Below, one piece after another: positions 50,613 to 63,028 of a DNA stretch of 64,000 bases. How positions within the stretch are numbered: position 1 is the first letter of the stretch; each line of letters begins with the position of its first letter. The notes beneath the pieces are model-generated. The model saw only the letters and a list, made by a program, of their open reading frames with translations, did no database searches and was not told the DNA's origin. The translations under genes and the position numbers were made by a program. Origin of the DNA: Perognathus longimembris pacificus (Eukaryota > Chordata > Mammalia > Rodentia > Heteromyidae); assembly GCF_023159225.1 (NCBI RefSeq), contig NC_063180.1, positions 7,251,297 through 7,315,296 on the forward strand. The letters are read 5' to 3'.

Positions 50613-51447
50613 TTGTGCCCTTGGAAAATGGCATTGTTTTATGTAGGGAGGGGCAGGAGAGGACTAGGGCCCTGCTTGCAATGTGCAGTCGGGCAGAAGC
50701 ACTCCAGAGACCCAGGGCAGCCCTCCGACGGCAGGCAGCAGAGAGCTGCTTGGTGCCAGGATGAGTTTTCAGGTTGAATGACCCTGGCTGCCACCTGTAC
50801 CTCACACTCCTGAGCTGTGCATGAACTTGGAGAACAGGTTCCACAGGGGGTGGAGTGGGGGTCCCATGCCCCAGCCTTCCCTCATTTCCCTAGGGTCTTC
50901 CTCTTCTCTCAGCCCTCTCCCACTGGCAGGTTCCTTTTCTTTCCTGGCTCAGGCTTCCTGGTGCCCTTTGCCTCTTCTACTCTTAGCGCAGCCCTACATT
51001 CTGATCTCCTCAACTTCCCAGCAAGCTGGTGATTGCAACACAGACCCTGTTTACCACATTCTGCCGGGATTAGAAGCTGTGGGGACTCCCAGACTCTGCC
51101 CTGTGACTTTCCAGTGCCTTTCTTCCCCAGCTGGAGTTGGGGCCATAGGTGTGTCACCCAGGGAGCACCCCCATTCCTGACACCTACTTCTGATGATGGG
51201 GGTGGAGGAATAGGGGCTGAACTAGTTGAAAGTGAATCAAGGAATGAACCAGTCAGGGATGAGATATGGAGGTAGCTTGCTCAAGTATTTCTATATAATG
51301 TAACTTCCCCTACATTTTATGTCATATGAAGGTGACTGTATTTAAGGGAGATGGAAATAATGTAGATGGATGGGATCACTAAGCGTTTGGTTTTTCTTTT
51401 CTGTAGGGTCCTCCGTTTCATAAGTCCAACTCTTCTTTTACTCTTTT
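50613..51447. other. Intergenic, nothing recognised
   Basis: Open frames here are short and none resembles a known protein. Confidence 0.55.
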
Positions 51448-51675
51448 TTACTTCCAGTGCCAGTACTGAGGTTTGAACTCAGGACCTCAGGCTCCCTTGG
51501 CGTTTTCACTCAAGGTGGTGCTTTACCACTTGAGCTACATCTCACATCCAGCTTTTTGCTAGTTAATTGGAGATAAGAATCTCATGGACTTTCCTGCCCT
51601 GGCTGGCTTTGAACCATCATTCCCATATCTTACCTCTCAAGTAGTTAGAATTACAGGCATGAGCCACCAGCAACC
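51448..51675 (-). mobile_element. B1-like/Geo composite SINE
   Basis: gtactgaggtttgaactcag ... gttaattggagataagaatc ... ggcatgagccaccagcaacc. Confidence 0.8.
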
Positions 51676-53574
51676 AGTTTCAAATTCTCCTTTCAGAGCC
51701 TTGAGATTTTAGCCCCTCAGGGCCCCAAGTCCTCCTATCCTGGTGGGGAGACATCTAATACTTTTTTTATTTGCATACTTGGACACGACTTATCAGCACC
51801 CTCTGAGACACCTGATCCCTTGGACCCAGGGTCACTCATTATATAATGCTGACTGCCAGCTCATCTTGCTCAGGAATGTGTCTTGTTCTTCCTTCTCAAG
51901 AAACCCTGCAGAGATCAAAGTGCCCAGGAAGCAAAACAAAGCACCAGGAGTTGGTTGGTAGGCAAGTGTGATGGTCAGGAATTTGAATGGTGGAGACAGA
52001 GCCCTAGAGGAACCTGGGAAGTAGCCCATCTGACTTGTTAGATTTGTATGTACTAGGGTTGAGTCCAAGTGTTAGAGATGCATAGTGACTTTTGAGTGTC
52101 AGAAATGAATAGACACGCAAGAGATACAGGAGATTTCATCAAGGTAGTTTGCTTTTGTGCAAAAGAGCTAGGCAGGCACACCAGGAGAAAGGGGGGGGGG
52201 GCTATTCTTTCTTTCTTTCTTTTTTTTTCAAAAGCTTGCAATTTTTCCCCATCACAGCTGACTGTAAGCAGGGATGGGAGCAGGGTAGCTAGCAAACACA
52301 GTCGGAGGTGATTGAGGTGGTCTGTGGGAAGCTCCTTTTAACTCCATTGATAAAGATTTCTTTAACAAGCAGCACATTTGGTAGTTGCAGTTTTATTCTA
52401 ATTCCTGTGATAACATGGCTAGCTGGTCAGAAGCAGCACACCTGGTAATTACAATTTATTCTTTTAGCTTCTTCCACACAAGATTCCCATTTCACACATG
52501 GCTGTGGGCCACAGATCATAGTTACAATTGAAGTAAAAAACAAATAATTCCAGGAAATATCAATACAAAAAATCAATATAAAAGACAGAAGCGCTTCAGT
52601 GTGACAGAAAAGACTTCTTTTTCTCACATAAGGATGGGGGCAGGAGGAGCTGTTAAGGGTGAAGGGAGATCGGGATTTCAGGAACTTCATGGCCAAGGGG
52701 AGGCCTCTGGAGGTTGGAGTTAGCCACTGGCCTTGAGCCTGGGTGCCATGAATCTTCATGTTAGCTGCCTACCTCCTCCCTAGTAGCCATGCTCATTTTG
52801 TTCTCTCTGGTACTGGAGACCAAGCCCAGGGCCCCATGCCTGCTAGGCATGTGCTTTACCACTAAGCTACACCCCGTGTTTGGTTTTATTTTTTATATTT
52901 ATCTATTTAGTTGTTTAAAATTTTTTTGTTTTTAACTATTTTTTATGTGGTACTGAGGAATTGAACCCAGGGCCTCATGCATGCTAGGCAAGCACTCTAC
53001 TGAAATAGGGAGTATAGGTCTGATCAGCACCATCTTGGCCTCATGGTGGATGGTAGGGTTGGGCATCTTGTCTTCATGGTAGGGGAAGGTGAAGCCCCCC
53101 ACCTCCCAGGTGATGGGTGTACCTAAACCCCTGGAGGCAGGGGCAGACACTTGGCTGATAGGTTACTAAACCTGTCAGTCCAGTGCCTGGGACTGGGAGT
53201 TTCCTGTGATCCTGCCCCTGACCTGACCCTATTTAGGCCCAGACCAGCTCAGGCACCATTACGCCATGCCACATGTCTCCATGTTCGTGTCCTGTCTCCT
53301 GTCTCCTGGCTCTTCCCTGGTCACCATGGTATCCCACTTTAGCTCTCCATTGGAGCTGAATTACTTTGTTGGTATTGTTTTTGTTCTTTCTTTCTTCTCT
53401 GGTCTTCATGACTCAGTTTCCTAACAGTATGAAGTGTATTTATTGGCTGCTGCTCTTTGAGAGAGGAGTCCACCATGCGGTTGCTGGCCTTTTAATAAAG
53501 ACTCCAAGATTAGATCCTTCAAAATGTGACTTCTCTGTTTTCCCACCTTACAATACCACCACTAAGCCACATCC
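51676..53574. other. Intergenic with ID fragments
   Basis: ID-like fragments on the minus strand at 52795-52880 and 52940-53002; a G-run (52191-52201). No gene recognised. Confidence 0.55.
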
Positions 53575-54245
53575 CAGCCTTAGTTGTTTTTAAGATAGGA
53601 TCTTCCAGTGTTGCCTTGGCTGATCTCAAACTCCTGGGCTCAAGAAATCTTCCCATCTCAGCCTCCCCAGTAGCTGGAACCACACAGCATGCCATGGCAC
53701 CTAGCTAATTTGATTTATTTATTGAATACAGCGCTGGAGATTGAATCCAGAGCCTCACACATGCTAAGCCTGTGCTCTACCAGGCTTCACTATCACTAAT
53801 ACTAGCTTTAGAATGCATTATATTTTATCAGGTAAGGATTTTTCTTTTTCCTAAATTTCTAACTAGTTAGCATAGTTATTTTCAAAACTATTTCCTTAAA
53901 AACTACTCATTCACATTCATTTATTTAATGGAGACAAATTCCAAGTCCTTGAGCATGCTAGACAAGAGATAATTGTTCTACCACTAAGCAATTCCTAGCC
54001 TTAATTTTTGTGCTAGTACTGGGACTTGAACTCAGGGCTTCAAACTCTTGCTTGGCTTTTTTGCTCAAGGCTGGCACTCTACCACTTTAGCCATACCTCC
54101 ACTTCTGGGTTGTTGTTTTTTTTGCTAATTAATTGGAGTTAAGAGTCTCTTAAATTTATCTGCCCTGGCTGACATCAAACCATCACCCTCCGATCTCAAC
54201 CTCCAGAGTAGCTAGGATTACAGGTGTGAGCCACCAGTCCTAGGC
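53575..54245 (-). mobile_element. B1-like, ID-like and composite SINEs
   Basis: 53575-53710 B1-like complement (gcctcccc agtagctgga); 53715-53790 and 53935-54000 ID-like; 54003-54245 B1-like/Geo composite. Confidence 0.7.
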
Positions 54246-54616
54246 AATTTCTTAAAAAGTTAATGTGGTATTATGTATTTATGATTTCAAGTTCCAGTGC
54301 TCCTGCCTAAGCTCCTGAGAAGCTGGAACGATGGGCATGTATCATTACTCTGAGCTACAAAAATGTGTTTAATTAGTATTGGAGGCATGACTCAAGTGGT
54401 ACTGCCTCAGCCATGACCAAGCAAGCTTTGCCAGAGTGCTCTGAGTTCAAGCCTCAGTATTGGTGAGGAAAAAAAGATTATTTAATTAAAAGCAAGAGAA
54501 ATTATCAACTCAAATTAGAGGCTTAATAACAAATTGTGAATTTAAGCTTTTTTTTTTTCTCCTCTGGGTTTCCCTTCTCCTTGGCGAGTCTGCTTTGCTG
54601 TTCTTCTGTTGCTCTT

Positions 54617-54820
54617 TTTTTTTTTTTGGCCAGTCCTGGGCCTTGGACTCAGGGCCTAAGCACTGTCCCTGGCTTCTTCCCGCTCAAGGCTAGCACTCTG
54701 CCACTTGAGCCACAGCGCCGCTTCTGGCCGTTTTCTTTATATGTGGTGCTGGGGAATCGAACCTAGGGCCTCGTGTATCCGAGGCAGGCACTCTTGCCAC
54801 TAGGCTATATCCCCAGCCCC
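54617..54820 (-). mobile_element. Young IDL-Geo SINE with target duplication
   Basis: A full dimer with an intact T-run. The 14-bp duplication cttctgttgctctt is at 54603-54616 and 54821-54834. Nearly identical to the copy at 63595-63798. Confidence 0.93.
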
Positions 54821-55279
54821 CTTCTGTTGCTCTTGAATAAACTTTCTCTACCTGTTTCAAATAAGTAAGTAATGAATGAATAAATAAATAAAAACCAGTT
54901 GGAGCCCTGAAGGCCAGAAGCCCTGGAATGACAGCCACAGCTCCACTGAGCTGGCTGTCTTTGGGGAACTGTCCTGTGGCCCCACTATTCTTACCCCTCA
55001 TTTTGTCTACTCACTTCTCTGGTTGCTGCCCTGGTGCTTGTAAGAGTATATTGATTTGTTTGTTTAGGCAGTCCTGAAATTGGAACCCAGTGTCTGGTCC
55101 AAGCTAGGAAAGTGTTCTACCACTAAGCTATACTCTCTACCCCCTTTTTGTGTGTTTGTTTCCTTTCAAAGGAAGCTTGGCACTTGTGTTTTCCTCTGCC
55201 CCAGCTTTTGAAGTAGCCAGAGGTATAGGGATGTGCCATCGTATCTGGTTTGGGAGTATAGTGTATAAACCAAGCTTTG

Positions 55280-55874
<595 letters not shown>

Positions 55875-55875
55875 A

Positions 55876-55960
<85 letters not shown>

Positions 55961-56147
55961 GAGAGGGAGGGAGGGAGGGAGGGAGGGAGGGAGGGAGGGA
56001 GGGAGGGAGGGAGGGAGGGAGGGAGGGAGGGAGGGGGAAGGAAGGGAAGGGAAGGAAGGAAGGAAGGAGGGAAGGAAGGAAGGAAGGAAGGAAGGAAGGA
56101 AGGAAGGAAGGAAGGAAGGAAGGAAGGAAGGAAGGAAGGAAGGAAGA
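55875..56147. repeat. Pure homopurine tract (GAAA/GA/GGGA/GGAA)n
   Basis: 273 consecutive purines in blocks: (gaaa)n, (ga)n, (ggga)n, then (ggaa)n. It appears to have expanded from the A-rich tail of the SINE on its left. Confidence 0.96.
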
Positions 56148-56786
56148 TGGAAATGGAGCGGTGGCTATTATAGGAGATAACCTAGAAGATGATTTTTCTG
56201 GGCCCTAAGAGTTAACGGCAGCTCCTACATCTTTGTATCTGTGCCCTTTGGTCTGAGCTGTTCCCTGCTGCAGTCCTTTTTTTGCAACCACTTTGTTTCC
56301 AAGAGGAGAGAAAAATTCAGTGATAACAATCTTGTGAGGAAGGCAAACTTCCCCTCAAACAAGCAATGTCTTCTTTTGAGCATCTCAAAGAAAACAGCCC
56401 CAAGCCTCAGGAAACCACCTATTGCTCTTCTATTCCAGTAATAAATAACTTCTCTAGACCTCCTCCAGGGATAAAAACTGAGCCAATGGCCATTCAGGCC
56501 ACACCTCTGACCTGGGACTGTTTTAACTGTGCTGATTTTTCTCATCTACTGTCCCAATGTCTGAAGCCAATGTCCGTACCCCAAAAGATGGCTGGAGATG
56601 AACTTTGTGCTGTCTTCCATGTAGTAAATCTCCTTTCTCTGACCTTCACCATTTCTTCTTTAAAATTCAGGGCCAGGACTCTGTCCCTGAACTTCTTGTG
56701 CTCTAGGCTAGCCCTCTACCACTTGAGCCACAGCTCTACTTCTGTTTATCTGGTGGTTTGCTGGAGATAAAAAAAAAAAAAATCTC

Positions 56787-58091
56787 TCACCCCAGTAAGA
56801 ATGTCATATATCAAGAAAACTAACAATAACAGTTGTTGGAGGGGATGTGGACAAAAGGGAACCCTACTTCATTGTTGGTGGGAATGTAAACTGGTTCAGC
56901 CACTCTGGCAAGCAGTATGGAGATTCCTCAGAAGGCTAAATGTAGAACTCCCCTATGACCCAGCAACCCCACTTTTGGGTATCTATCCGAAAAACCACAA
57001 ACAAAATCACAGTAAAGCCACCAGCACAACAATGTTCATTGCAGCGCAATTTGTCATAGCGAGAATCTGGAACCAACCCAGATGCCCCTCCGTAGACGAA
57101 TGGATCAGGAAAATGTGGTACATTTTATGCCTCTATCAGAAAGAATGACATTGCCCCATTTGTAAGGAAATGGAAGGACTTGGAAAAAATTATACTAAGT
57201 GAAGTGGGCCAGACCCAAAGAAACATGGACTCTTTGGTCTCCCTTATTGGGAATAATTAGCACAGGTTTATGTTAGGTTTTTTGAAGTAGGTAGCTGGTA
57301 AAGGAGAACACCACGCGGTATTCAGGCAGGAAAGAAAGTTTATTACCGAACTGCTGGCCTGTGGCCAAGATGATCCATGGCTGGAGAGAAGGGAGAGAGA
57401 GAGCGACCCCCACCCAGCCCTGCTTTATTTAGGGCAGGGGCAAGGGGTGTGGCCAGGTGGATTAGGAGGTGACCTCAGGGAAAGGGGAGGTAACTGCCTC
57501 CAGGTCTGCTGGTTACCCAGGTAACTGGGTGAAGACTTAATGAGGTGTGGGCATCTGCATGTAGCCCTCAGGGAGAGGACCTAACAGTTTAGGCAAGTCA
57601 CAGCAGAGGATCACAAGAGCCCAATAGCTATACCCTTACGATCACATAAAATGATGCTAAGTGAAATGAACTCCATTTTATGGAAATGATTGTTATATCA
57701 CAGTTGTAACTACTTTCAACATCCCATGTGTATCTGTAGTTTATACTGTTGATGATGTTCTTGTATCACCTTCTTGTGATTGTTTGTACACTATCTCTGT
57801 AATCTTATCTGAGTATATTGGAAACTGTGTATACTGGTATTAGAACTAGGAAATTGAAAGGGAATACCAAAATTGAGAGACACAGGGTAAAAAAAGAGAA
57901 ACAACTACAAAAGCAATACTTGCAAAACTGTTTGGTGTAAGTGAACTGAACACCTCGGGGGTGGGGGTGGGGAAAGGGTAAGGGGGAGGGGGGGTATGAG
58001 GGACAAGGTAACAAACAGTACAAGAAATGTATCCAATGCCTAACATATGAAACTGTAACCTCTCTGTACATCAGTTTTATAATAAAAACTT
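56787..58091 (+). mobile_element. 5'-truncated L1 (ORF2 C-terminus and 3' UTR)
   Basis: Translated sequence from about 56834 gives the Cys/Trp-rich L1 ORF2 C-terminus ([18 protein letters not shown]). It is followed by a 3' UTR with a G-rich run (57956-57995), an AATAAA-like signal near 58079 and a poly(A) tail. A duplication of about 13 bp, aaaaaaaaatctc (56774-56786 and 58092-58104), flanks it. Frame breaks after 57148 show it is dead. Confidence 0.88.
57271..57586 (-). mobile_element. Solo LTR, 316 bp, inside the L1
   Basis: TGTTAGGTTTTTT ... GAGGACCTAACA with matching inverted ends. It has a 5-bp target duplication gttta (57266-57270, 57587-57591), minus-strand AATAAA at 57339-57344 and a TATA-like TAAATAAAG near 57423-57431. 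The family was not recognised. Confidence 0.85.
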
Positions 58092-58205
58092 AAAAAAAAA
58101 TCTCATAGTCTTTCTTCTCCTGGCTGGCTTCAAATCTGAATCTTCAAATCTTAGTCTCCTAAGTAGCTAGGACTACAGGTGTGAGCCACCAGCACCCAGA
58201 AACAT

Positions 58206-59064
58206 GCCTTTTTATTTAGCATATAGGGTTAATTGGCATGTTGGAGCTCTTAGACTTTGTGCCTGGGGTCTAAAACCCCAATTTCAGTACTACCTATGAC
58301 CCTGGTGTTATTCTTCTCTTCCTATTTTGCATGAAGAGGTATTTGGTCTTGACCTCTTTTTAATTTTTTTGTATTTATTTATTTCATTAAATAGCATGCA
58401 TTCCAATGCTAGACAACTACTGTTGCCTCTCTGGCCCCTGGGGACTGATTTTGTTTATACTTCTAATAGATTCTAAACACAACATTTTCAGCTCTGAAGT
58501 CCTTTCTGGATCTCTTCCTAGTTCTCAAGCTTTTCCAACAAGTGAGTTGGCCCTGCTCCATCTTTCTGAACAGGGGGACCCTGCTTCTGAGCCAATTAAT
58601 CATTCTTTTTAGATTATGGCACACAATGCAGTCCTTGCTTTCAGAATCTTCTGGGGCTTATTTCCCTTTTCTGTTCCTCTGGATGGCTCTCTAAAGTCTT
58701 TAATGTGTTTGCTGTAAATCTTTATCTGTGTATGTATCCGTGTGTGTGTGGGGGGCGGGGGGAGGTAGCTTTTGCTTTCTTAAATATGCTAAAAATTGTG
58801 CTATAAATCTTGTTCTGTTTCCTACTTTTCTCACCTAATAGTGTGATTTCTGACCATCCTGGCCAATATGCATGTAGAACTAATTCAGAGGTTTACAAAT
58901 GACAGGGTAGGCCCCATGGGCAATTAGTGAAATTGGAATGGTAGGGTAATAACCATGGCTATGCCAATTACATTGGTCTGATAATTACATATTGAATATG
59001 AATTATAATATTGCACTGTACTGCATAAATTGTACAACTATTACATAACATTTAAAATAAGTGT
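58206..59064. other. Intergenic, nothing recognised
   Basis: AT-rich DNA without a convincing frame or repeat apart from a short gt/g-rich run (58739-58762). Confidence 0.55.
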
Positions 59065-60060
59065 ATTTCCACCTCACTCCAGTTAGAATGGCCGAGTTAT
59101 ACTCTGAACTCAGGCAACAACAAATGCTGGAGGGGATGTGGAGAAAGATGAACCCTTTTCCACTGCTGGTGGGAGTCTAAACTAGTACAACCACGCTGGA
59201 GAACAGTATGGAGGTTCCTCAAAAAACTCAGCATAAACATACCCTATGGCCCAGCCATACCACTTCTAGGCATCTATCCTGAACAACAGGATCCAGGATA
59301 CCACAAAGACACCTGTACATCCATGTTTATCACTGCACAATTCACAATGCAAAATATGGAAACAACCCCCATGCCCTACTACAGATGAATGGATCCAAAA
59401 AATGTGCTACCTGTACACAATGGAATACTACATAGCGATTAGAAATGATAAAATAATAGCATTCACAGGGAAATGGTCAGATCTTGAACAAATAATGTTG
59501 AGCGAGACAAGCCTAGAACACAGAGAACAAAGGTGCATGGTTTCCCTGATATGTGGATGCTGAGGCGGGGGGCGGGGGGGGCGTGCGGCAAACAATAGAG
59601 ATCATGTCTGTAAAATGACAGACTTCTTTTCAAATGGTATTTCCACATGTTTTGGTCAGCGGCTTTACATTATGTCTCTAAAACCAAACAATTAGTAAAT
59701 AAACATAAAAAGGTCTAGGATAGGCCTATCAGAGGATCACAATAGCTCAACAACTATGTATATATGATTATATAAGATGAGGCTAAGCAAAATGAACTCT
59801 AAGAGATGGAAACAGAAGGATTTTATTGTTGTCATTATGTTTAATGTACTAGGTGAATTTCCTTTGGCGTACTCCCTATGGTCACTGTATATGATTTTGG
59901 TACACTGGATATTGTATATATGCTTATCTGAACTAGGGAAGGGAAAGAAAAATGAGGGAGGGTGTAACAAATAAGACAAGAAATGTTCTCACTACCTTAT
60001 TATGTAACTGTACTCCCTCTGTACATCGCCTTGTCAATGAAAGTTAATTAGAAAATAAAT
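59065..60060 (+). mobile_element. Older 5'-truncated L1 3' end
   Basis: Begins in ORF2 (ccagttagaatggccgagtt ... aatgctggaggggatgtgga), continues through the ccctatggcccagccatacc region and ends taattagaaaataaatg. It is more diverged than the L1 at 56.8 kb and has many stops. Confidence 0.82.
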
Positions 60061-60257
60061 GTATTGAAAATAAATGTATATAATTTTAGTGGCTCACCCC
60101 AAATTAAATATATTTTCATGATTTTTTTCAAAGATAAATCAATCAATTTGAGGTGCATAGTAAGAAAAAGTTTGCAAGCTGCTGACCTAGTCCATTGCTG
60201 CACATTGCTACATTTGTCCCCACTATTCATCCACCACAATTTTTAATTGAATTGAAT

Positions 60258-60475
60258 ATTTTTTGTCAATACTGGGGCTTGAGTTTAGGGTGTGGGTCCT
60301 GCCTGTTAGCTTTTTTTTCTCTTAAGGCTAGCACTTTACCATTTGAGCCAGATCGCTACTTCTGGCTTTTGGGCAATTATTTGGAAATTAGAGTCTCATG
60401 GACTCTTTTTAGATCTCAGCTTCCTGAGTAGCTAGGATTATAAGCACGAGTCACTAGCACTTGGCATCTGGTTTA
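60258..60475 (-). mobile_element. B1-like/Geo composite SINE
   Basis: caatactggggcttgagttt ... gatctcagcttcctgagtag. A degraded ID/Geo fragment follows at 60640-60770. Confidence 0.72.
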
Positions 60476-60770
60476 TCATCTTAGTGATGAACTTCTGGGT
60501 CACTTCAGAGTCCCTATTCTTCCCATTGATGAATTTCTTTATGTTCTATCATGTGGCGAATTATCTGTATGTTCTTAAAAGCTCCACATACACTACTAAG
60601 TAGGTACACCCAGAGATCAAAGACTAAAAAGACAGATTAAGATGCCTGAGTATATGCTTAGTATGTGCAAGGCCTTGGCTTCCATCCTCAGCACCATACA
60701 TACAAAAATAATTAGGATGACTGAGCACAAAAGCTCAAGGACAGCACCCAGGACTAGCTCCCCCTAAAAA

Positions 60771-61585
60771 TTGTAGAAGTCTGAAACCCACGACAGAGGT
60801 TAAGGTTTTATGGTCAGTGCAGAACAGTTGACAGCCCCTGTCCTCCTTGGAGATATGTCTTGAGCTCATAGAACCCTCTCTAACATTCTCCAATTTTCTT
60901 TCCTCCATTGACCTGAAATTCAGCTGGGTATGAAGCTAATTACCATTAAGTTGTTAGTGACCAATTTACTTTAGTCTAGAATTTTTTTTCTGGCCTGTGA
61001 ATGCAAAGCACAAGCTCTACCACTGAGCAACACTCCCACATCCAGAAAGGAAATTTTCAATGTCAAGAAAATGGTTACCAGCAATCTCTCTTTAACTGCT
61101 AGCGATCTGTCAGTGCAGAAACATAGGAAGAAGCTGAAGAGTCAGACAGAGGCCAGACCCTAAGCAGGGATCTGAACGCTGGCTATGGCTACACTTTAGA
61201 ATTCCCTGGGGTGCTCTGGAATCAAACATTTACCTGACCCCAGACCGTGGGCTCAGCACTTCTGTGGGACAGGACATGGACATTCTTCAATGAAGCATCT
61301 AGTGTAGTTTGGTTAGGTGTTCCCTAAAAGCCCATGTGTTGTTGATGGCTTGGTTATCAGCGGGGGCGCTATGACAGGGAGAACACTGGGTTAAGGTGAG
61401 CCTGCCCTTAAAGGGATATTGGAACCTCAGCTCCTCTTCTTTCTGCCTTTTCACTTTACAGCTGTCATAAGGTGTTCTGCCACATGTGCTCCTACCTCTA
61501 AAACAGTGAGCTAAAATAAAATTTTCCTCTTTCCATCTTTTTAACTGTATTGTCTCAGGTATTTGGTCACAATCATGGAAAGCTG
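60771..61585. other. Intergenic, nothing recognised
   Basis: No gene, RNA or clear repeat seen. Confidence 0.5.
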
Positions 61586-62322
61586 AGGGCTGGGAATGTG
61601 GCTTAGTGGTAGAGTGCTTGCCTAACATGCATGAAGTGCTGGGTTCGATTCCTCAGCACCACATGCATAGAAAAAGCCAGAAGTGGCACTGTGGCTCAAG
61701 TGGTAGAGTGCTAGCCTTGAACAAAAGAGAAGCCAGGGACAGTGCTCAGGCCCTGAGTCCCAAGCCCCTGGACTGGCTAAATAAATAAATGGATAAACAA
61801 ACAAATAATACATAAATAAATGAAAGCTGACGGATACACTCCAACAATAGCTTTTTTGTTCTGTTTTTTTTGCCAGTCTTGAGCTTGAACTTAGAGCCCC
61901 AGCACAGTCCCCAAGCTTCTTTTGCTTAGGGCTAGCACTCTACCACTTGAGCCACAGCACCACTTCTGGCTTTTTCTGTTTATATGGTTCTGAGGAATTG
62001 AACCCAGAGCTTCATGTATGCTAGGCAAGCACTCTAATACTAAGCGACATTCCCAATAGTGTTTTTTGCTTGTTTTTTTTTTTTTTTTTTTTTTGTCAGT
62101 CGTTGGGCTTGAACTCTGGGCTTGGGTGCTGACCTTGTGTGCTTCAGCCCAAGTAGTGCTCTACCACTTGTGCCACAGCATCATCTCTGGTTTTCTGGTG
62201 GTTAATTGAGATAAGAGTCTCATGGAATTTCTGCCAGGACTGGCTTTCAACCATGATCATCATATCTCAGCCTCCTGAGCAGCTAGGATTACAGGTGTGA
62301 CTCACCAGTGCCTGGCTCCAGC
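61586..62322. mobile_element. Three SINEs in a row
   Basis: IDL-Geo (+) 61586-61785 with an (aaat) tail; IDL-Geo (-) 61868-62058; B1-like/Geo (-) 62068-62322 with an 18-T run. Confidence 0.87.
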
Positions 62323-62533
62323 AATAGTTTTAATGTGCAGCTGTGGTTGAAAACCTGAGCCTTTTTCTTTCCTTGGTTTTTTGCCCTTCCCTCTTTCCCT
62401 GGTGTCAGAAAACTTCTTGATCTTAGCATTTTGTTGATGTCTTGATTTCAGGTGCCAGCAGAGCAATGAGGGCTCAGCAGTGAAGAGTTGGGGAATGACT
62501 CTCCTGTGGGTAGAAATTGGGAGGTGGAGATTG

Positions 62534-62534
<1 letters not shown>

Positions 62535-62577
<43 letters not shown>
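62535..62577. repeat. (GT)n microsatellite
   Basis: About 20 uninterrupted gt units; the flanking 62330-63028 holds no recognised gene. Confidence 0.95.
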
Positions 62578-63028
62578 ATTTAATGACATGTATTGTGAGA
62601 GAAAAGTTATCCTTGATTATTTACATGCCATCTTTTTAGCAATTTCACATTCATTCAACACTAGTAAGAACAGAGAAACGAACACCCCGGGACAGTCAAT
62701 AGAGTCCCAGAAATCCTTGTTGAGTTAACTTAGCACCTAGGTTGATATTTCTGTGATTTCAAGCCTACAGAAGAGGTTGGCTCACACTAGCTGTACAAGG
62801 CAGAAAGCCTCAAGAAAGCCTTTTCTCCATTACTCATTCATTGTTGGTGTCCAAAGGGGTCAGGTGCAAAGATTGGAGGATGGATTTATGTGCAATCAGA
62901 CAATGTGTGGGCCCATGCTAGGGAATATGGTGATGAATAATGACATTTTCTGGCACTAGAAACTGTGCTAAGTATTCCAGAATATTCTATTTCCCTCAGT
63001 CTTTGTATCAACCTTTGAAAACAGGTAT

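Larger units (their letters stand above)
56660..58205 (-). mobile_element. B1-like/Geo SINE split by an L1
   Basis: SINE halves at about 56665-56772 (cagggccaggactctgtccc ... ggtttgctggagataa) and 58100-58205 (tctcatagtctttcttctcc ... gtgagccaccagcaccc) join into one element when the L1 is removed. Confidence 0.85.

Noticed and set aside
56801..57148. 115-codon frame resembling a protein with Cys/Trp motifs
   Set aside because: It is the C-terminus of L1 ORF2 in a truncated element, not a host gene.
61606..61788. tRNA-like box A/B sequences in ID arms (also at 23.6, 34.8, 35.0 kb)
   Set aside because: These are tRNA-derived SINE arms: no intact acceptor stem or cloverleaf, and many diverged copies.
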